The notes under the pieces were generated by a model. It was not told the DNA's origin and searched no databases. It worked only from the letters and a program-made list of their open reading frames with translations. 64,000 bases of DNA, taken from positions 1,941,501 through 2,005,500 of the forward strand of contig NZ_CP152049.1 in assembly GCF_038630985.1 (NCBI RefSeq), written 5' to 3'. This stretch comes from Paenibacillus sp. FSL H8-0548. Its GTDB lineage: Bacteria; Bacillota; Bacilli; Paenibacillales; Paenibacillaceae. Made by a program: the position numbers and the translations under genes. This document shows positions 51,127 to 59,441 of the stretch, one piece after another (positions within the stretch are counted from its first letter, which is position 1; each line of letters starts with the position of its first letter).

Positions 51127-51270
51127 ATGGAAGCAAAAAAACAATGGAACAAACCTGAGCTGGAAATCCTTCATGTACATATGACTGCGGCTTCGACTAC
51201 AGGCGGTCCGTTTACGGATGAGGCTTATGTGCCAGGTGAATATTCTGAGAACCCGCGTTTTACTAGCTAA
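51127..51270 (+). CDS. Lasso peptide precursor, predicted 7-residue ring and C-terminal Ser
   Basis: A 47-codon gene with AAGGGAGGTG upstream. The leader (residues 1-25) has WNKPELEIL, the aromatic-x-x-P-x-L motif read by B1/RRE proteins, and ends ...AASTT with Thr at -2, as leader peptidases require. The predicted core is residues 26-47: ring GGPFTDE, tail AYVPGEYSENP then RFTS. Gly1 to Glu7 gives a seven-residue ring, like xanthomonins (GGPLAGE as I recall); Asp6 would give an unprecedented ring. C-terminal Ser22 suits phosphorylation by the adjacent kinase, as in paeninodin. Confidence 0.9.
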   Translation: MEAKKQWNKPELEILHVHMTAASTTGGPFTDEAYVPGEYSENPRFTS

Positions 51271-51294
51271 TCATTATATCAATCGTATGGCAAA

Positions 51295-51329
51295 GAAAGC
51301 CCTTATACATGAAGTGTATAGGGGCTTTC
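51295..51329 (+). terminator. Hairpin between precursor and kinase genes (attenuator or stability element)
   Basis: A perfect stem of about 14 bp (GAAAGCCCTTATAC with GTATAGGGGCTTTC, one G-U pair) and 5-nt loop, followed by only a few T. It may protect or partly end the precursor mRNA, giving more precursor than enzymes. Confidence 0.7.
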
Positions 51330-51363
51330 CAGCTATTATTAAGCAAGAGATGGAGTGAGAACA

Positions 51364-52287
51364 TTGTTGGTCACGCAAACCAAAATGATATACGGAGCAT
51401 TTGGGCTGACTTTTGAGAGCGAGCTGCCATTGCCTGAGCTTCCCCATAGGATCGCATTCAGCGGACATGCTGATGTTGAAATCATCGTTGACCGTTATTT
51501 AAAGGATACGATAAGCATTGAGCCATATGACTTTGATGTAGCTGGCGCTGCTGTTACTGTCCTTATGCCCGATGCAGCGGTATTTCGTATTGAGGCTGGT
51601 AAAAGGATTATCGTTTCCCCTATCGAGGGAGCTGATGAGGATTTAATCCGTCTGTATGTATTGGGCACCTGCGTAGGAGCGCTGCTGCTGCAGCGCAGCA
51701 TCTATCCGTTGCATGGAAGCGCGATTGCGATCAATGGCAAAGCCTATGCGTTTGCAGGTCACTCAGGTGCTGGTAAATCAACGCTAGCAGCTGCATTTTT
51801 AAGCAAGGGCTACTCACTATTAAGTGATGACGTTATTGCGCTCACTCAGCCCGCAGCAGATAAGCCAATGGTAGTTTGGCCTGCATATCCGCAGCAAAAG
51901 CTCTGGCAGCAAAGTCTCGACGCCTTTGGGTTAGAAAATTCGGAGCTGCGCAGCATTTATGGCAGGGAAGAAAAATTTTGCCTGCCGGTTGAAGAAAGCT
52001 TTTGCTCTAGCCCTCTGCCGCTGGGAGGTGTGTTCGAGCTAGCGAAAACGGATTCTTTGCAAGTAGGTGCTAAACTCATCTCTAAGCTTGAGCGGTTTGA
52101 CATGTTGTTCAAACACACCTATAGGCAATTTTTGATTCAAAAGCTAGGTTTGACGCGCTGGCATTTCAACTGCTCTGCCAAGCTTGCAGCGGAGCTGCCC
52201 ATTTATCAGATCAGCAGGCCCATATCCGGGTTTACGGCACCGCAGCTAGTCGATCTTATTTTAAATATTATAAGTACGGAGGAATAG
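51364..52287 (+). CDS. HPr-kinase-like lasso peptide kinase (PadeK/ThcoK type)
   Basis: A 307-residue protein. The C-terminal half has LHGSAIAINGKAYAFAGHSGAGKSTLAAAFL, with P-loop GHSGAGKST, and LLSDDVIAL, as in HPr kinase/phosphorylase. The N-terminal part is all-beta and less conserved. Paeninodin-type kinases phosphorylate the precursor's C-terminal Ser. The predicted Ser22 fits. TTG 51364 has GGAG about 8 bases upstream; GTG 51355 is an alternative. It stands between the precursor and the RRE gene. Confidence 0.88.
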   Translation: MLVTQTKMIYGAFGLTFESELPLPELPHRIAFSGHADVEIIVDRYLKDTISIEPYDFDVAGAAVTVLMPDAAVFRIEAGKRIIVSPIEGADEDLIRLYVLGTCVGALLLQRSIYPLHGSAIAINGKAYAFAGHSGAGKSTLAAAFLSKGYSLLSDDVIALTQPAADKPMVVWPAYPQQKLWQQSLDAFGLENSELRSIYGREEKFCLPVEESFCSSPLPLGGVFELAKTDSLQVGAKLISKLERFDMLFKHTYRQFLIQKLGLTRWHFNCSAKLAAELPIYQISRPISGFTAPQLVDLILNIISTEE

Positions 52288-52290
52288 AAC

Positions 52291-52599
52291 ATGACAAAGA
52301 GTGGGACCACTACGATTCAAGCTTTATTGATGGAGCGGCTAGTTGTGCAAGACCCCGGCAATATTGTAAGCGACATGGGCGAGGAAAAGGTCATTTTGAG
52401 CATTGAAAACGGGAAATATTATAATTTGGGCGTAATGGGCAGCCAGATCTGGGATTTGCTCAAGGAGCCAATTGCCATTCGGGATGTAGTAGAAGCTCTG
52501 CTGGTAGATTATGAAGTAACCAGAGAGGTTTGTGAGGAGCAGGTGCTGTCATTTTTGACCCACTTGGTAGAAGAACGTCTTATTCATTTGAAAGAATAG
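52291..52599 (+). CDS. Lasso RRE protein B1 (PqqD-like)
   Basis: A 102-residue winged-helix PqqD-like protein: ERLVVQDPGNIVSDMGEEKVILSIENGKYYNLGVMGSQIWDLL, the conserved RiPP recognition element fold. It binds the leader's aromatic-x-x-P-x-L motif and hands the precursor to the leader peptidase. GGAGGAATAGAAC precedes ATG 52291, 3 bp after the kinase stop. Confidence 0.92.
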   Translation: MTKSGTTTIQALLMERLVVQDPGNIVSDMGEEKVILSIENGKYYNLGVMGSQIWDLLKEPIAIRDVVEALLVDYEVTREVCEEQVLSFLTHLVEERLIHLKE

Positions 52600-52614
52600 T
52601 TCTGCGGAGAGCCT

Positions 52615-53073
52615 ATGGAAAAGATGATGAGATTAAAAGCATTGTTTTCACTGGATGCGATGACGCTATTTCTATTAGTAGAAGCTGCGTTATTTTTGGG
52701 ATGGGCTAGAATTTGCATAGCTTATCAGCCCTTCTCGAAGATTGCTCCCTCGCTGGGACAATATATGAGAGAAACGAATAAGGAGCCAGTTGCGGATCAT
52801 AGGCAATCGCTAGTCCAGATTCGTTCTGCCATTCATATCGTAAGCAAGCATACGCCATGGGATAGCAAATGTTTGGCTCGAGCCATTGCTGGAATGAGGA
52901 TGCTGGAGCGACGAAACATAAGCAGCACGCTTTATCTAGGAACATGCAAGGACGAGTGCGGTAAGCTGATCGCACACGCATGGCTGCGAAGCGGTTCACA
53001 ATACATTACTGGCGCTGAAGAAATGGACCGGTTTACGGTTACAGGTATGTTTGCTAAAGGAATACATTACTAA
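52615..53073 (+). CDS. Lasso leader peptidase B2 (transglutaminase-like)
   Basis: A 152-residue transglutaminase-fold Cys protease. TPWDSKCLARAIAGMRML holds the catalytic Cys, HAWLRSG the catalytic His, and the downstream acidic residues complete the triad. It cuts the leader before Gly1. A hydrophobic N-terminal region (about residues 14-30) may lie at the membrane. CGGAGAGCCT precedes ATG 52615. Confidence 0.92.
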   Translation: MEKMMRLKALFSLDAMTLFLLVEAALFLGWARICIAYQPFSKIAPSLGQYMRETNKEPVADHRQSLVQIRSAIHIVSKHTPWDSKCLARAIAGMRMLERRNISSTLYLGTCKDECGKLIAHAWLRSGSQYITGAEEMDRFTVTGMFAKGIHY

Positions 53074-53093
53074 ATAAAGAAGGTAATGAATCG

Positions 53094-54899
53094 ATGAATC
53101 AGCTTATGTTTTTCTCCAAGAAGCTCCATGAATACGGCGGTAAGGCGCTATACTTTAATTTAATTGGAATGATGCTCATAGGTTTGCTGGACGGCATAGG
53201 GATTCTGATGATAGCCCCTTTGCTTAGCATAATTGGAATTGTTGAAATTCCACTAGCATCCATACCTGGTATTCATTATTTAGCAGCGCTTCAGCAACTG
53301 CCGAAAGCAAATGCGTTGTTTATTATTTTAGCGATCTATATCACGTTGGTTGCTGTACAAGGTTTAGTAGGAAGAACTTTAAGTTTGCGAGAAATGAAAA
53401 TGCATACCGGCTATGTCAATCACATTCGATTAGAAGTGTATCGGTCGCTTCTGCAAGCCAACTGGGGCTTCTTTATTACGCGAAGAAAAAGTGACCTAAT
53501 CAATGCTTTGACAGGCGAGCTCGCCCGCGTTACGAATGGCACATTCCTCTTTTTGCAGCTTATCGCATCCGCTGCGTTCACCGTTATCCAAATTGGTTTA
53601 GCATTTTTTATTTCGCCTCTAATGACCTTATTTGTTTTATGCTGCGGAATCGCCGTAGCGCTGCTCTCAAGAAAATACATTAAGCAATCCAGAGTCATTG
53701 GGAAAGCTACGACAGAGCTCGCCCAAAACTATTTGGCAGGCATTTCTGATCATTTTAACGGGATGAAGGATATTAAGAGCAATTTGCTAGAAGCATCGCG
53801 CTACCGCTGGCTGCTTGATTGGTCCGGGAAGATCGCGCATGAACGATATGAAAATTCAAGAGTGCGGAGCAATTCGCAGCTCTTTTATAAATTGTTTTCG
53901 GCTATCATGATCGCAGCCTTCGTATTCGCCTCGGTCATGCTCTTCCAAAGTCAAGGAGGATATTTGCTGCTCATTATGGTCATTTTCGCACGCCTATGGC
54001 CGCGCTTTACAACGATACAATCGAATATGGAGCAGCTCGCTTCTTCCTTGCCTGCTTTTAAGGTGTTAATGGATCTTCAAGAGGAATGTATCGCAGCTAA
54101 GGAATTGAAGGCTGGAGATGAGCTGGGCGGCGAACATGTTATCCCTCACGAAATCGAGCATCAGCTTGAATGTCAGCAGGTTTATTTTCGATATGACAAG
54201 GAGCAACCTGATTTTACGCTGGAAGCGATTAATTTGAAAATTCCTGCTAACGGAATGACTGCGATCGTTGGTCAATCTGGGGCTGGTAAAAGTACCTTGA
54301 TCGATTTGATGATGGGGCTGATGAAGCCGGAGCTTGGTCATATTCTCATTGATGGTAAAGTAGTTACGGACAGTGAGCTGTTCTCTCTAAGAAGAGCAGT
54401 CAGCTACGTTCCACAAGAGCCTTTTCTATTTCATGGAACGATTAAGGAAAACCTATTAATCATCGATCCAAGTGCAAGTGAGGAGATAATGTGGGAAGCG
54501 ATGGAGTTTTCCTCAGCAGCTGAATTTGTTCGAAAGCTTCCGGAGGGCCTAGATACGGTCATTGGTGACCGCGGCATTCGTTTATCAGGTGGAGAGCGTC
54601 AGCGACTGGTGCTCGCAAGAGCTATTTTGAGGAGACCGCATATTTTGATTCTCGATGAAGCTACGAGTTCTCTGGACAGCTTAAATGAAAAGAAAATTCA
54701 AGAGGCGCTTGAGCGGCTGAAGGGATTTATGACAGTAATCGTCGTTGCACATCGCTTGTCTACGATTCGTAATGCAGATCAGGTTATTGTTTTGGAGCAG
54801 GGTAAGGTGGTGCAGTCAGGTAGTTTTATCATGCTGTCGGAGGACAAAAAAGGACTGTTTAGCCATCTGCTTGGCAATCAGCTGCAGGTAGCTTTGTAG
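53094..54899 (+). CDS. ABC exporter of the lasso cluster (D protein)
   Basis: A 601-residue fused permease-ATPase. About six membrane helices (to about residue 300) precede an ATP-binding domain: Walker A IVGQSGAGKSTL (about 389-400), signature RLSGGERQRLVLARA, Walker B HILILDEATSSLD and H-loop VVAHRLSTIR. No peptidase domain is fused. It would export the mature lasso peptide and give self-protection. GAAGGTAATG precedes ATG 53094. Last gene of the cluster. Confidence 0.92.
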   Translation: MNQLMFFSKKLHEYGGKALYFNLIGMMLIGLLDGIGILMIAPLLSIIGIVEIPLASIPGIHYLAALQQLPKANALFIILAIYITLVAVQGLVGRTLSLREMKMHTGYVNHIRLEVYRSLLQANWGFFITRRKSDLINALTGELARVTNGTFLFLQLIASAAFTVIQIGLAFFISPLMTLFVLCCGIAVALLSRKYIKQSRVIGKATTELAQNYLAGISDHFNGMKDIKSNLLEASRYRWLLDWSGKIAHERYENSRVRSNSQLFYKLFSAIMIAAFVFASVMLFQSQGGYLLLIMVIFARLWPRFTTIQSNMEQLASSLPAFKVLMDLQEECIAAKELKAGDELGGEHVIPHEIEHQLECQQVYFRYDKEQPDFTLEAINLKIPANGMTAIVGQSGAGKSTLIDLMMGLMKPELGHILIDGKVVTDSELFSLRRAVSYVPQEPFLFHGTIKENLLIIDPSASEEIMWEAMEFSSAAEFVRKLPEGLDTVIGDRGIRLSGGERQRLVLARAILRRPHILILDEATSSLDSLNEKKIQEALERLKGFMTVIVVAHRLSTIRNADQVIVLEQGKVVQSGSFIMLSEDKKGLFSHLLGNQLQVAL

Positions 54900-54990
54900 A
54901 GAAAAGTTCATTATACTAATATAAGTTGAACTAAAATAATGATCTACTCGCGTAGCGCCAATCAGTGATTATTTGAATAGGAGGACGTAT

Positions 54991-55755
54991 TTGGCTATTA
55001 TTCTAACAGCAGCAGGATCGGTGCTTCTCCTCTATCTTTTCTTTATTTTCCCTACACAATGGCTCAAGATTGAGAAGGTCAGCCATCCGATCGGCTTAAA
55101 CAAACGGGTACTGCAAATTAGTGATCTGCACGTAGATCGCTTGCGTGTGAGCGCTACACGAATTCGTCAAGAGATTGAAAAGGCGAAGCCGGATTATATA
55201 TTTCTGACAGGCGATTATACGTACAAAGAACGTTTTATTCCGCGTGTTGCCTATTATCTCAAAGTTATTGCCGGTTGCGGGGTTCCTGTGTATGCGGTGC
55301 TTGGCAATCATGATTATGAGCTGCCTCGTTTACAGAGACTCCTTGACGTATTTAAAGCTTATGGCATTCCCGTCCTTCGAAATGAAAATAGAAGAGTAGG
55401 AGATTTCGAGCTCGTTGGCATCGATAACGACAGTACGAATCATAGTCGAATTCGGCCATCGTTCAAGGGAATTGATAACAAATTGCCGATCGTTGTAATC
55501 ACTCATGACCCGAATGTACTGTTGTCCATCAAGCAGCCTTATCATTATTTAATGGCCGGCCATCTGCATGGAAAGCAGTTGAATGTGCCGTTCTTTTTTG
55601 TATTTAAACCGAAAGGACCATTAACGGTCAAAGGCATCTATAAAGGGTTGCACAAGGATCAGAATGGTACCTTCTATATTTCGAAGGGCATTGGCCAAGC
55701 AGGGGTAAATGCAAGGTTCATGGTGAGAAGCGAAATAACGATTCATGATCTGTGA
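54991..55755 (+). CDS. Membrane-anchored metallophosphoesterase (YkuE/YaeI-like)
   Basis: A protein of about 254 residues: one N-terminal anchor (about residues 2-20) then a calcineurin-like phosphoesterase with QISDLHVDR, FLTGDYTYK, VLGNHDYELPR and ITHDPNVLL, LMAGHLHGKQL, the full metal-binding set. TTG 54991 is chosen because AGGAGG (54979-54984) lies 6 bases upstream, while TTG 54973 contains that site. Such proteins hydrolyse phosphodiesters or UDP-diacylglucosamine-like lipids, substrate here unknown. Near the lasso cluster but with its own spacing, so probably independent. Confidence 0.88.
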   Translation: MAIILTAAGSVLLLYLFFIFPTQWLKIEKVSHPIGLNKRVLQISDLHVDRLRVSATRIRQEIEKAKPDYIFLTGDYTYKERFIPRVAYYLKVIAGCGVPVYAVLGNHDYELPRLQRLLDVFKAYGIPVLRNENRRVGDFELVGIDNDSTNHSRIRPSFKGIDNKLPIVVITHDPNVLLSIKQPYHYLMAGHLHGKQLNVPFFFVFKPKGPLTVKGIYKGLHKDQNGTFYISKGIGQAGVNARFMVRSEITIHDL

Positions 55756-55771
55756 GCTAAAGCAGGAAAAA

Positions 55772-55820
55772 AAAGAGCCCTTGGCTGTGCACGCAAATTG
55801 CGGCACATCAAGGGCTCAAC
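55772..55820 (-). terminator. Rho-independent terminator for the minus-strand gene at 55825
   Basis: GAGCCCTTGG/TCAAGGGCTC stem (about 9 bp) is followed on the minus strand by a run of T. On the plus strand no T-run follows, so it mainly serves the minus-strand genes. Confidence 0.8.
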
Positions 55821-55824
55821 TTAT

Positions 55825-56103
55825 TTAGGGCTCGTCATGCACTTCCGGGAAAGGATGACTGTACTCATCTTCTCCCGGATAGTCACGTGGCAAATCAACA
55901 TGAAGCGCTCGATTTTCATAGCTAAAGCGGTTGGAGGAACGCTGGTCTATACGCCAAGGCGCACTCTTCCCGAGTGACTCCAGCATCAGGTCGGAGCCAT
56001 AGGGGCCCTCGGGGAACTCCTCCGGAATAAGATCGTTGCGCTGTGATTCTACTGTTGAAACATCTGTATACGGCTGGCGATTCTCCTGAATAAACCGATC
56101 CAT
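55825..56103 (-). CDS. Small acidic conserved protein, function unknown
   Basis: A 92-residue hydrophilic protein rich in Asp, Glu and Pro, with PWRIDQRSSNRFSYENRALHVDLPRDYPGEDEYSHPFPEVHDEP at the C-terminus in pieces that suggest a conserved small Bacillales family; I cannot name it with certainty. The start at 56103 (MDRFIQEN) has AGGAGGAG upstream on the minus strand; the longer frame from 56139 lacks a site. It forms a pair with the gene at 56155. Confidence 0.65.
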   Translation of the reverse strand: MDRFIQENRQPYTDVSTVESQRNDLIPEEFPEGPYGSDLMLESLGKSAPWRIDQRSSNRFSYENRALHVDLPRDYPGEDEYSHPFPEVHDEP

Positions 56104-56154
56104 AAGCAGACTCCTCCTGAAATGGTATTTGACTACCACTTCATTGTTCCCAGA

Positions 56155-56448
56155 TTAATCGGTAAAATGCACCGTTCCAACAACAAAATATAAAAATTGG
56201 GCGAGCTCGGCAGCTTCTTCTTCTGTTATTTTAAAGGCATATTCAAGGTATCCTTCTTCTTCGAGGTCATCTGGCCCGATAATTGCTGTTTTGCCAAACT
56301 GCAGATCGGTGACCAGCTTCTTGCCGTAAAATCGGCTTGTAGAAGTAATAGCAAGGTCAAAGCGCTTTAAGCTAGGTCCGATAAAGGTGACGAATCTTGT
56401 AGATGTATCTTCCGTTAAATCGGACATGAAATCAAATTCAGGCAGCAT
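56155..56448 (-). CDS. DUF3055/SAV0927-like conserved protein
   Basis: A 97-residue protein: TRFVTFIGPSLKRFDLAITSTSRFYGKKL and FGKTAIIGPDDLEEEGYLEYAFKI match the pattern of the small SAV0927/DUF3055 family, whose function is unknown. On the minus strand TGGAGGATAAC lies before ATG 56448. It is followed by the small protein at 55825 and their common terminator. Confidence 0.72.
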   Translation of the reverse strand: MLPEFDFMSDLTEDTSTRFVTFIGPSLKRFDLAITSTSRFYGKKLVTDLQFGKTAIIGPDDLEEEGYLEYAFKITEEEAAELAQFLYFVVGTVHFTD

Positions 56449-56560
56449 GTTTTGTTATCCTCCACTTTATTAGTACATTTATTATACAACAATAAAATGC
56501 TTGTCATAAAGAAATCATTATGATAGCATGAAAGCAATCGAATCATTGAACTTGAGAGGA

Positions 56561-56600
56561 AGCACCTCCTTTGCCGTAGGCAGAGGGGGTGCTTTTTTTT
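56561..56600 (+). terminator. Strong Rho-independent terminator in the 5' region of the HRDC gene
   Basis: A 10-bp stem AGCACCTCCT/AGGGGGTGCT-like with an inner TGCC/GGCA helix and eight T. No plus-strand gene precedes it, so it would end a short leader transcript or a small RNA starting near 56537. Confidence 0.85.
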
Positions 56601-56689
56601 GTTATCCCTCACATCTGCCTTCAGCTTGGACTGCTGCTCTGCTGTTCATGTTCACGATTACATCTAATTATTGGAGGATTGAGGCTAAC

Positions 56690-57688
56690 ATGCAAATCGT
56701 ATTTTTGAACACATTCGAAAAGCCCGGGGAAGAGCATCAGTTCGTGAGCGCGCAGCTGTCTATTAGTGAAAACCAGGGGGTATGGTCAGTGATATGGGTA
56801 GAGGATGAGGAGAATAATGCAGACCCTCAGTCCTGGTTTGAAGGCACTTCATGGGAGGAAATGATGATCGTCTTCCGTCATGGCGTCGCGAGAGTGATGG
56901 GGGAAGGTTATGTTCCCATCATTGATGGCATGCTCGACGATCGTCGGGGCTCTATTAGCAGCTTTGTATCCATGCTGCAATGCTATGGAGAGCTGCATGC
57001 GAATGAGGAGCTCTTTCAGAAGCTGAGGGAATGGCGCCGCTCCAGAGCCATATTAGAAAAACGTTCAGCGTATTTAATTGCGACCAATCGTATTCTATGG
57101 ATGATCAGCGCATTTGTTCCGAAGACAGAGGATGAGCTGACGCAAATTCCAGGATGGGGCAGCACTAAGCATGCTTCCTATGGACAGGAGATGCTGGCAA
57201 TAACATCCGAGGCTGAAAGAACGAGTGCTTTTCCACTGCAATGGGTAGAGGAGAAGCTGGATGCCGAGGCGTATACGCAATGGCTATATAAACAAAAGGA
57301 AGTAAAATTCAAAGCGCAAATGGATCGTCATGCGGCGAAAAAACATATATTGCTGACCGTGCAGCAAGGAGGCACGCTTGAGCAGCTTGGAGTAGAGCTT
57401 GAGCTCTCTAGACGAGAGCTGATGGATCGGATTGAGCAGCTTGAGCAGGAGGGCTATGATTTTGAACCGTTAATTGTGAGAGAGCTTATAGAAGTGCCGG
57501 AGGATGAGCAGCAGCTCGTATGGGAAGCTCTTACTACGGTCGGCGACAAATATTTAAAGCCAGTGCTTCAGCAGGTATACGGTACATTGGAGCCAGCTCA
57601 GCTAAATAAGCCAGTCGATGTGCTGTATGAGCGTCTGCGATTAATAAGACTGCGCTTTCGTAGAAATATTACGGGAAAAGCGGTTTAG
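56690..57688 (+). CDS. HRDC-domain protein with C-terminal helical (RQC/HTH-like) region
   Basis: A 332-residue protein. The HRDC part (about residues 115-185; LREWRRSRAILEKRSAYLIATNRILWMISAFVPKTEDELTQIPGWGSTKHASYGQEML) resembles RecQ and RNase D helical nucleic-acid-binding domains. A C-terminal HTH-like part (about 215-260; LEQLGVELELSRRELMDRIEQL) follows. No helicase or nuclease active site is present. ATG 56690 has GAGG close by; the open frame upstream (from 56528) covers the terminator and is not coding. Confidence 0.8.
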   Translation: MQIVFLNTFEKPGEEHQFVSAQLSISENQGVWSVIWVEDEENNADPQSWFEGTSWEEMMIVFRHGVARVMGEGYVPIIDGMLDDRRGSISSFVSMLQCYGELHANEELFQKLREWRRSRAILEKRSAYLIATNRILWMISAFVPKTEDELTQIPGWGSTKHASYGQEMLAITSEAERTSAFPLQWVEEKLDAEAYTQWLYKQKEVKFKAQMDRHAAKKHILLTVQQGGTLEQLGVELELSRRELMDRIEQLEQEGYDFEPLIVRELIEVPEDEQQLVWEALTTVGDKYLKPVLQQVYGTLEPAQLNKPVDVLYERLRLIRLRFRRNITGKAV

Positions 57689-57719
57689 CTGCTAACTAAA
57701 CCGCATGGCAAGCGATCAG

Positions 57720-58730
57720 CTAAGGAGCCTCCGTGATGCCGGGCTGGTCAGGCCATATCGTATCTGCGAAACGAATGCACACAGCTGGGTCGTAATCCAG
57801 ACCAGTCTCATAAGAGCGATTGCCAATCAAGGAAATGGCGGCGTCTCTTAGCTGACGAACGTGAGTGCGATCCTCTTTGGTAAATTGGGGTGTATGATGT
57901 GCCCTTAACCAAGTCAGGATGGCACTCACTACTTCAAGTGCGTCATTCGTAGCTTGCTCCCATAACGTCCACACGCTTTCATTATGATAGGTGCTGCCAT
58001 CTACTGGATCAAGCCAAGGCTGCTCTGCAAGATTTAATATATCGCCATCAAGCGCTTCTTTTTTGTATACAAACGGTTCTATTCGTCCAAAGGTTAGTTT
58101 CCTTCGTATGCTGGTTGGATCATGGAACAAACGCTGTGCTGCTTTGAAATCACGATTTGCTTGGTTCCAGTCCTCACGACGAATAAGCGGCGACAGCTCC
58201 TTATAATAGGTAGAGACAATAGATTCAAAGGCATCGATAATTGGAGGAGGAAAGCTGCCCTTCGTATCAATGTATAACCAAACAGGAGTCTTCCATGTTT
58301 CAATGTTCCACAGCTCTTTAGCCATTAACGTATCCATCATAATTTCGAATCGCTGATGATCCCATTTGCGGAAGCCGGATTTACTAAATACATAAGGATG
58401 CAAATTTCGATCAAGAACATGATGGAGAACGAATCCTAGTGTGTACAAAACTGCGGAATCAGGACGTGTAGCGCTTATAGGTCTACCGCTAATATGATCA
58501 AGCAATTCTACGAGCACTGGTCCACAGCTTTTATTATGCATGTATGAGCCCAATCGATTTAAGGCGGCGCTGCGCTGCCAAGGTAGGAAACGATGATAAA
58601 ATAAAAAATCAGGTCCCTGACAGCCCATGTTAAACATATTTTTATGCTCGTCCGACAGAAGTAGTTCGCTTTCATTAAGCTTTTCAAGTACAAGCTGTCC
58701 AAATATCAAATGAGCCCAGACATTAGGCAT
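57720..58730 (-). CDS. Zinc-dependent phospholipase C-like protein
   Basis: A 336-residue helical protein of the Zn-dependent PLC (PF00882-like) group. MPNVWAHLIFGQLV at the N-terminus, HNKSCGPVLVELLD, LGFVLHHVLDRNLHPYVF and Asp/His residues in DFLFYHRFLP would bind zinc. Unlike clostridial alpha-toxin it lacks a signal peptide and a C2-like domain. Such proteins are common in Bacilli, and the substrate is unknown. The start at 58730 has only a distant GGAG. Confidence 0.85.
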   Translation of the reverse strand: MPNVWAHLIFGQLVLEKLNESELLLSDEHKNMFNMGCQGPDFLFYHRFLPWQRSAALNRLGSYMHNKSCGPVLVELLDHISGRPISATRPDSAVLYTLGFVLHHVLDRNLHPYVFSKSGFRKWDHQRFEIMMDTLMAKELWNIETWKTPVWLYIDTKGSFPPPIIDAFESIVSTYYKELSPLIRREDWNQANRDFKAAQRLFHDPTSIRRKLTFGRIEPFVYKKEALDGDILNLAEQPWLDPVDGSTYHNESVWTLWEQATNDALEVVSAILTWLRAHHTPQFTKEDRTHVRQLRDAAISLIGNRSYETGLDYDPAVCIRFADTIWPDQPGITEAP

Positions 58731-58902
58731 CGCAAAATCAGCTCCATTCCATATCTATGCAAAAAAATATAATTTTCCTGCAAATAATTAGTTCTTACGA
58801 TCTATAGAATTTATTTATAGTATACTTGTCCTATATAATTAAGTATAATAAAATTAAATAAGACAAAGCACGAATTTTGTCGAAAAGGAGCGTAACCTCA
58901 TT

Positions 58903-59364
58903 ATGAAGGCTGAGTACATTAACCCGTTTTTGGAATCCGCCAAAATTGTGATTGAGCAGGTAGTTCAAATACGTCCTGAGACTGGAGTACTAGGTCTCAA
59001 GGATATCAAGTTTGTGGAAAACTATATTTGGATTCAAATCGGTCTCAAAGGACAGATGCAGGGTGACATTGTATTTGGATTAAGTGAAGAGGTAGCTATG
59101 AAAATGGTTTCCGCCATGATGGGCGGATACGTGATTTCTGAAATCGACGAAATCGTGAAGAGCGCTATTTCTGAGCTTGGCAACATGATTAGCGGGAATG
59201 CCAGCACAATGCTGTTTAACCAAGGTGTGAGAGTAGACATTACGCCTCCGAAGGTTATCCAGTCTGCTCAGTCAGCAGGCTTCACAGCACAGAAGGCGTT
59301 GACGATTCCGCTTATTATGGAAGGCATCGGAGAACTTGATATTCAAGTTTTAATCGCATCTTAG
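58903..59364 (+). CDS. CheX-type CheY-P phosphatase
   Basis: A 153-residue protein of the CheC/CheX/FliY family. Its AISELGNMISGNAS segment carries the E-x-x-N motif that inserts in CheY-P to remove phosphate. MGGYVISEIDEIVKSA and the beta strand at the end (IGELDIQVLIAS) agree with CheX. AAAGGAGCGTAACC precedes ATG 58903. A chemotaxis gene here may be a single gene outside the main che operon. Confidence 0.93.
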   Translation: MKAEYINPFLESAKIVIEQVVQIRPETGVLGLKDIKFVENYIWIQIGLKGQMQGDIVFGLSEEVAMKMVSAMMGGYVISEIDEIVKSAISELGNMISGNASTMLFNQGVRVDITPPKVIQSAQSAGFTAQKALTIPLIMEGIGELDIQVLIAS

Positions 59365-59373
59365 CACAGAAAT

Positions 59374-59395
59374 AGCTCCTTAGGGAGCTTTTTTT
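59374..59395 (+). terminator. Rho-independent terminator after cheX
   Basis: AGCTCC/GGAGCT stem with TTAG loop followed by seven T. Confidence 0.9.
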
Positions 59396-59441
59396 GCGTC
59401 TATAGTTCCAATCAAGTAAACTTGTAAATGGGTGATGTGGG

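Noticed and set aside
58789..58815. GTTCTTACGATCTATAGAATT-like stretch before cheX
   Set aside because: Spacing and arms differ from the 16-bp operator; probably random AT-rich sequence.
58878..58884. TGTCGAA (0A box) overlapping the cheX ribosome site
   Set aside because: A 7-bp match is expected about eight times by chance in 64 kb on both strands, and its place over the ribosome site does not suit activation.
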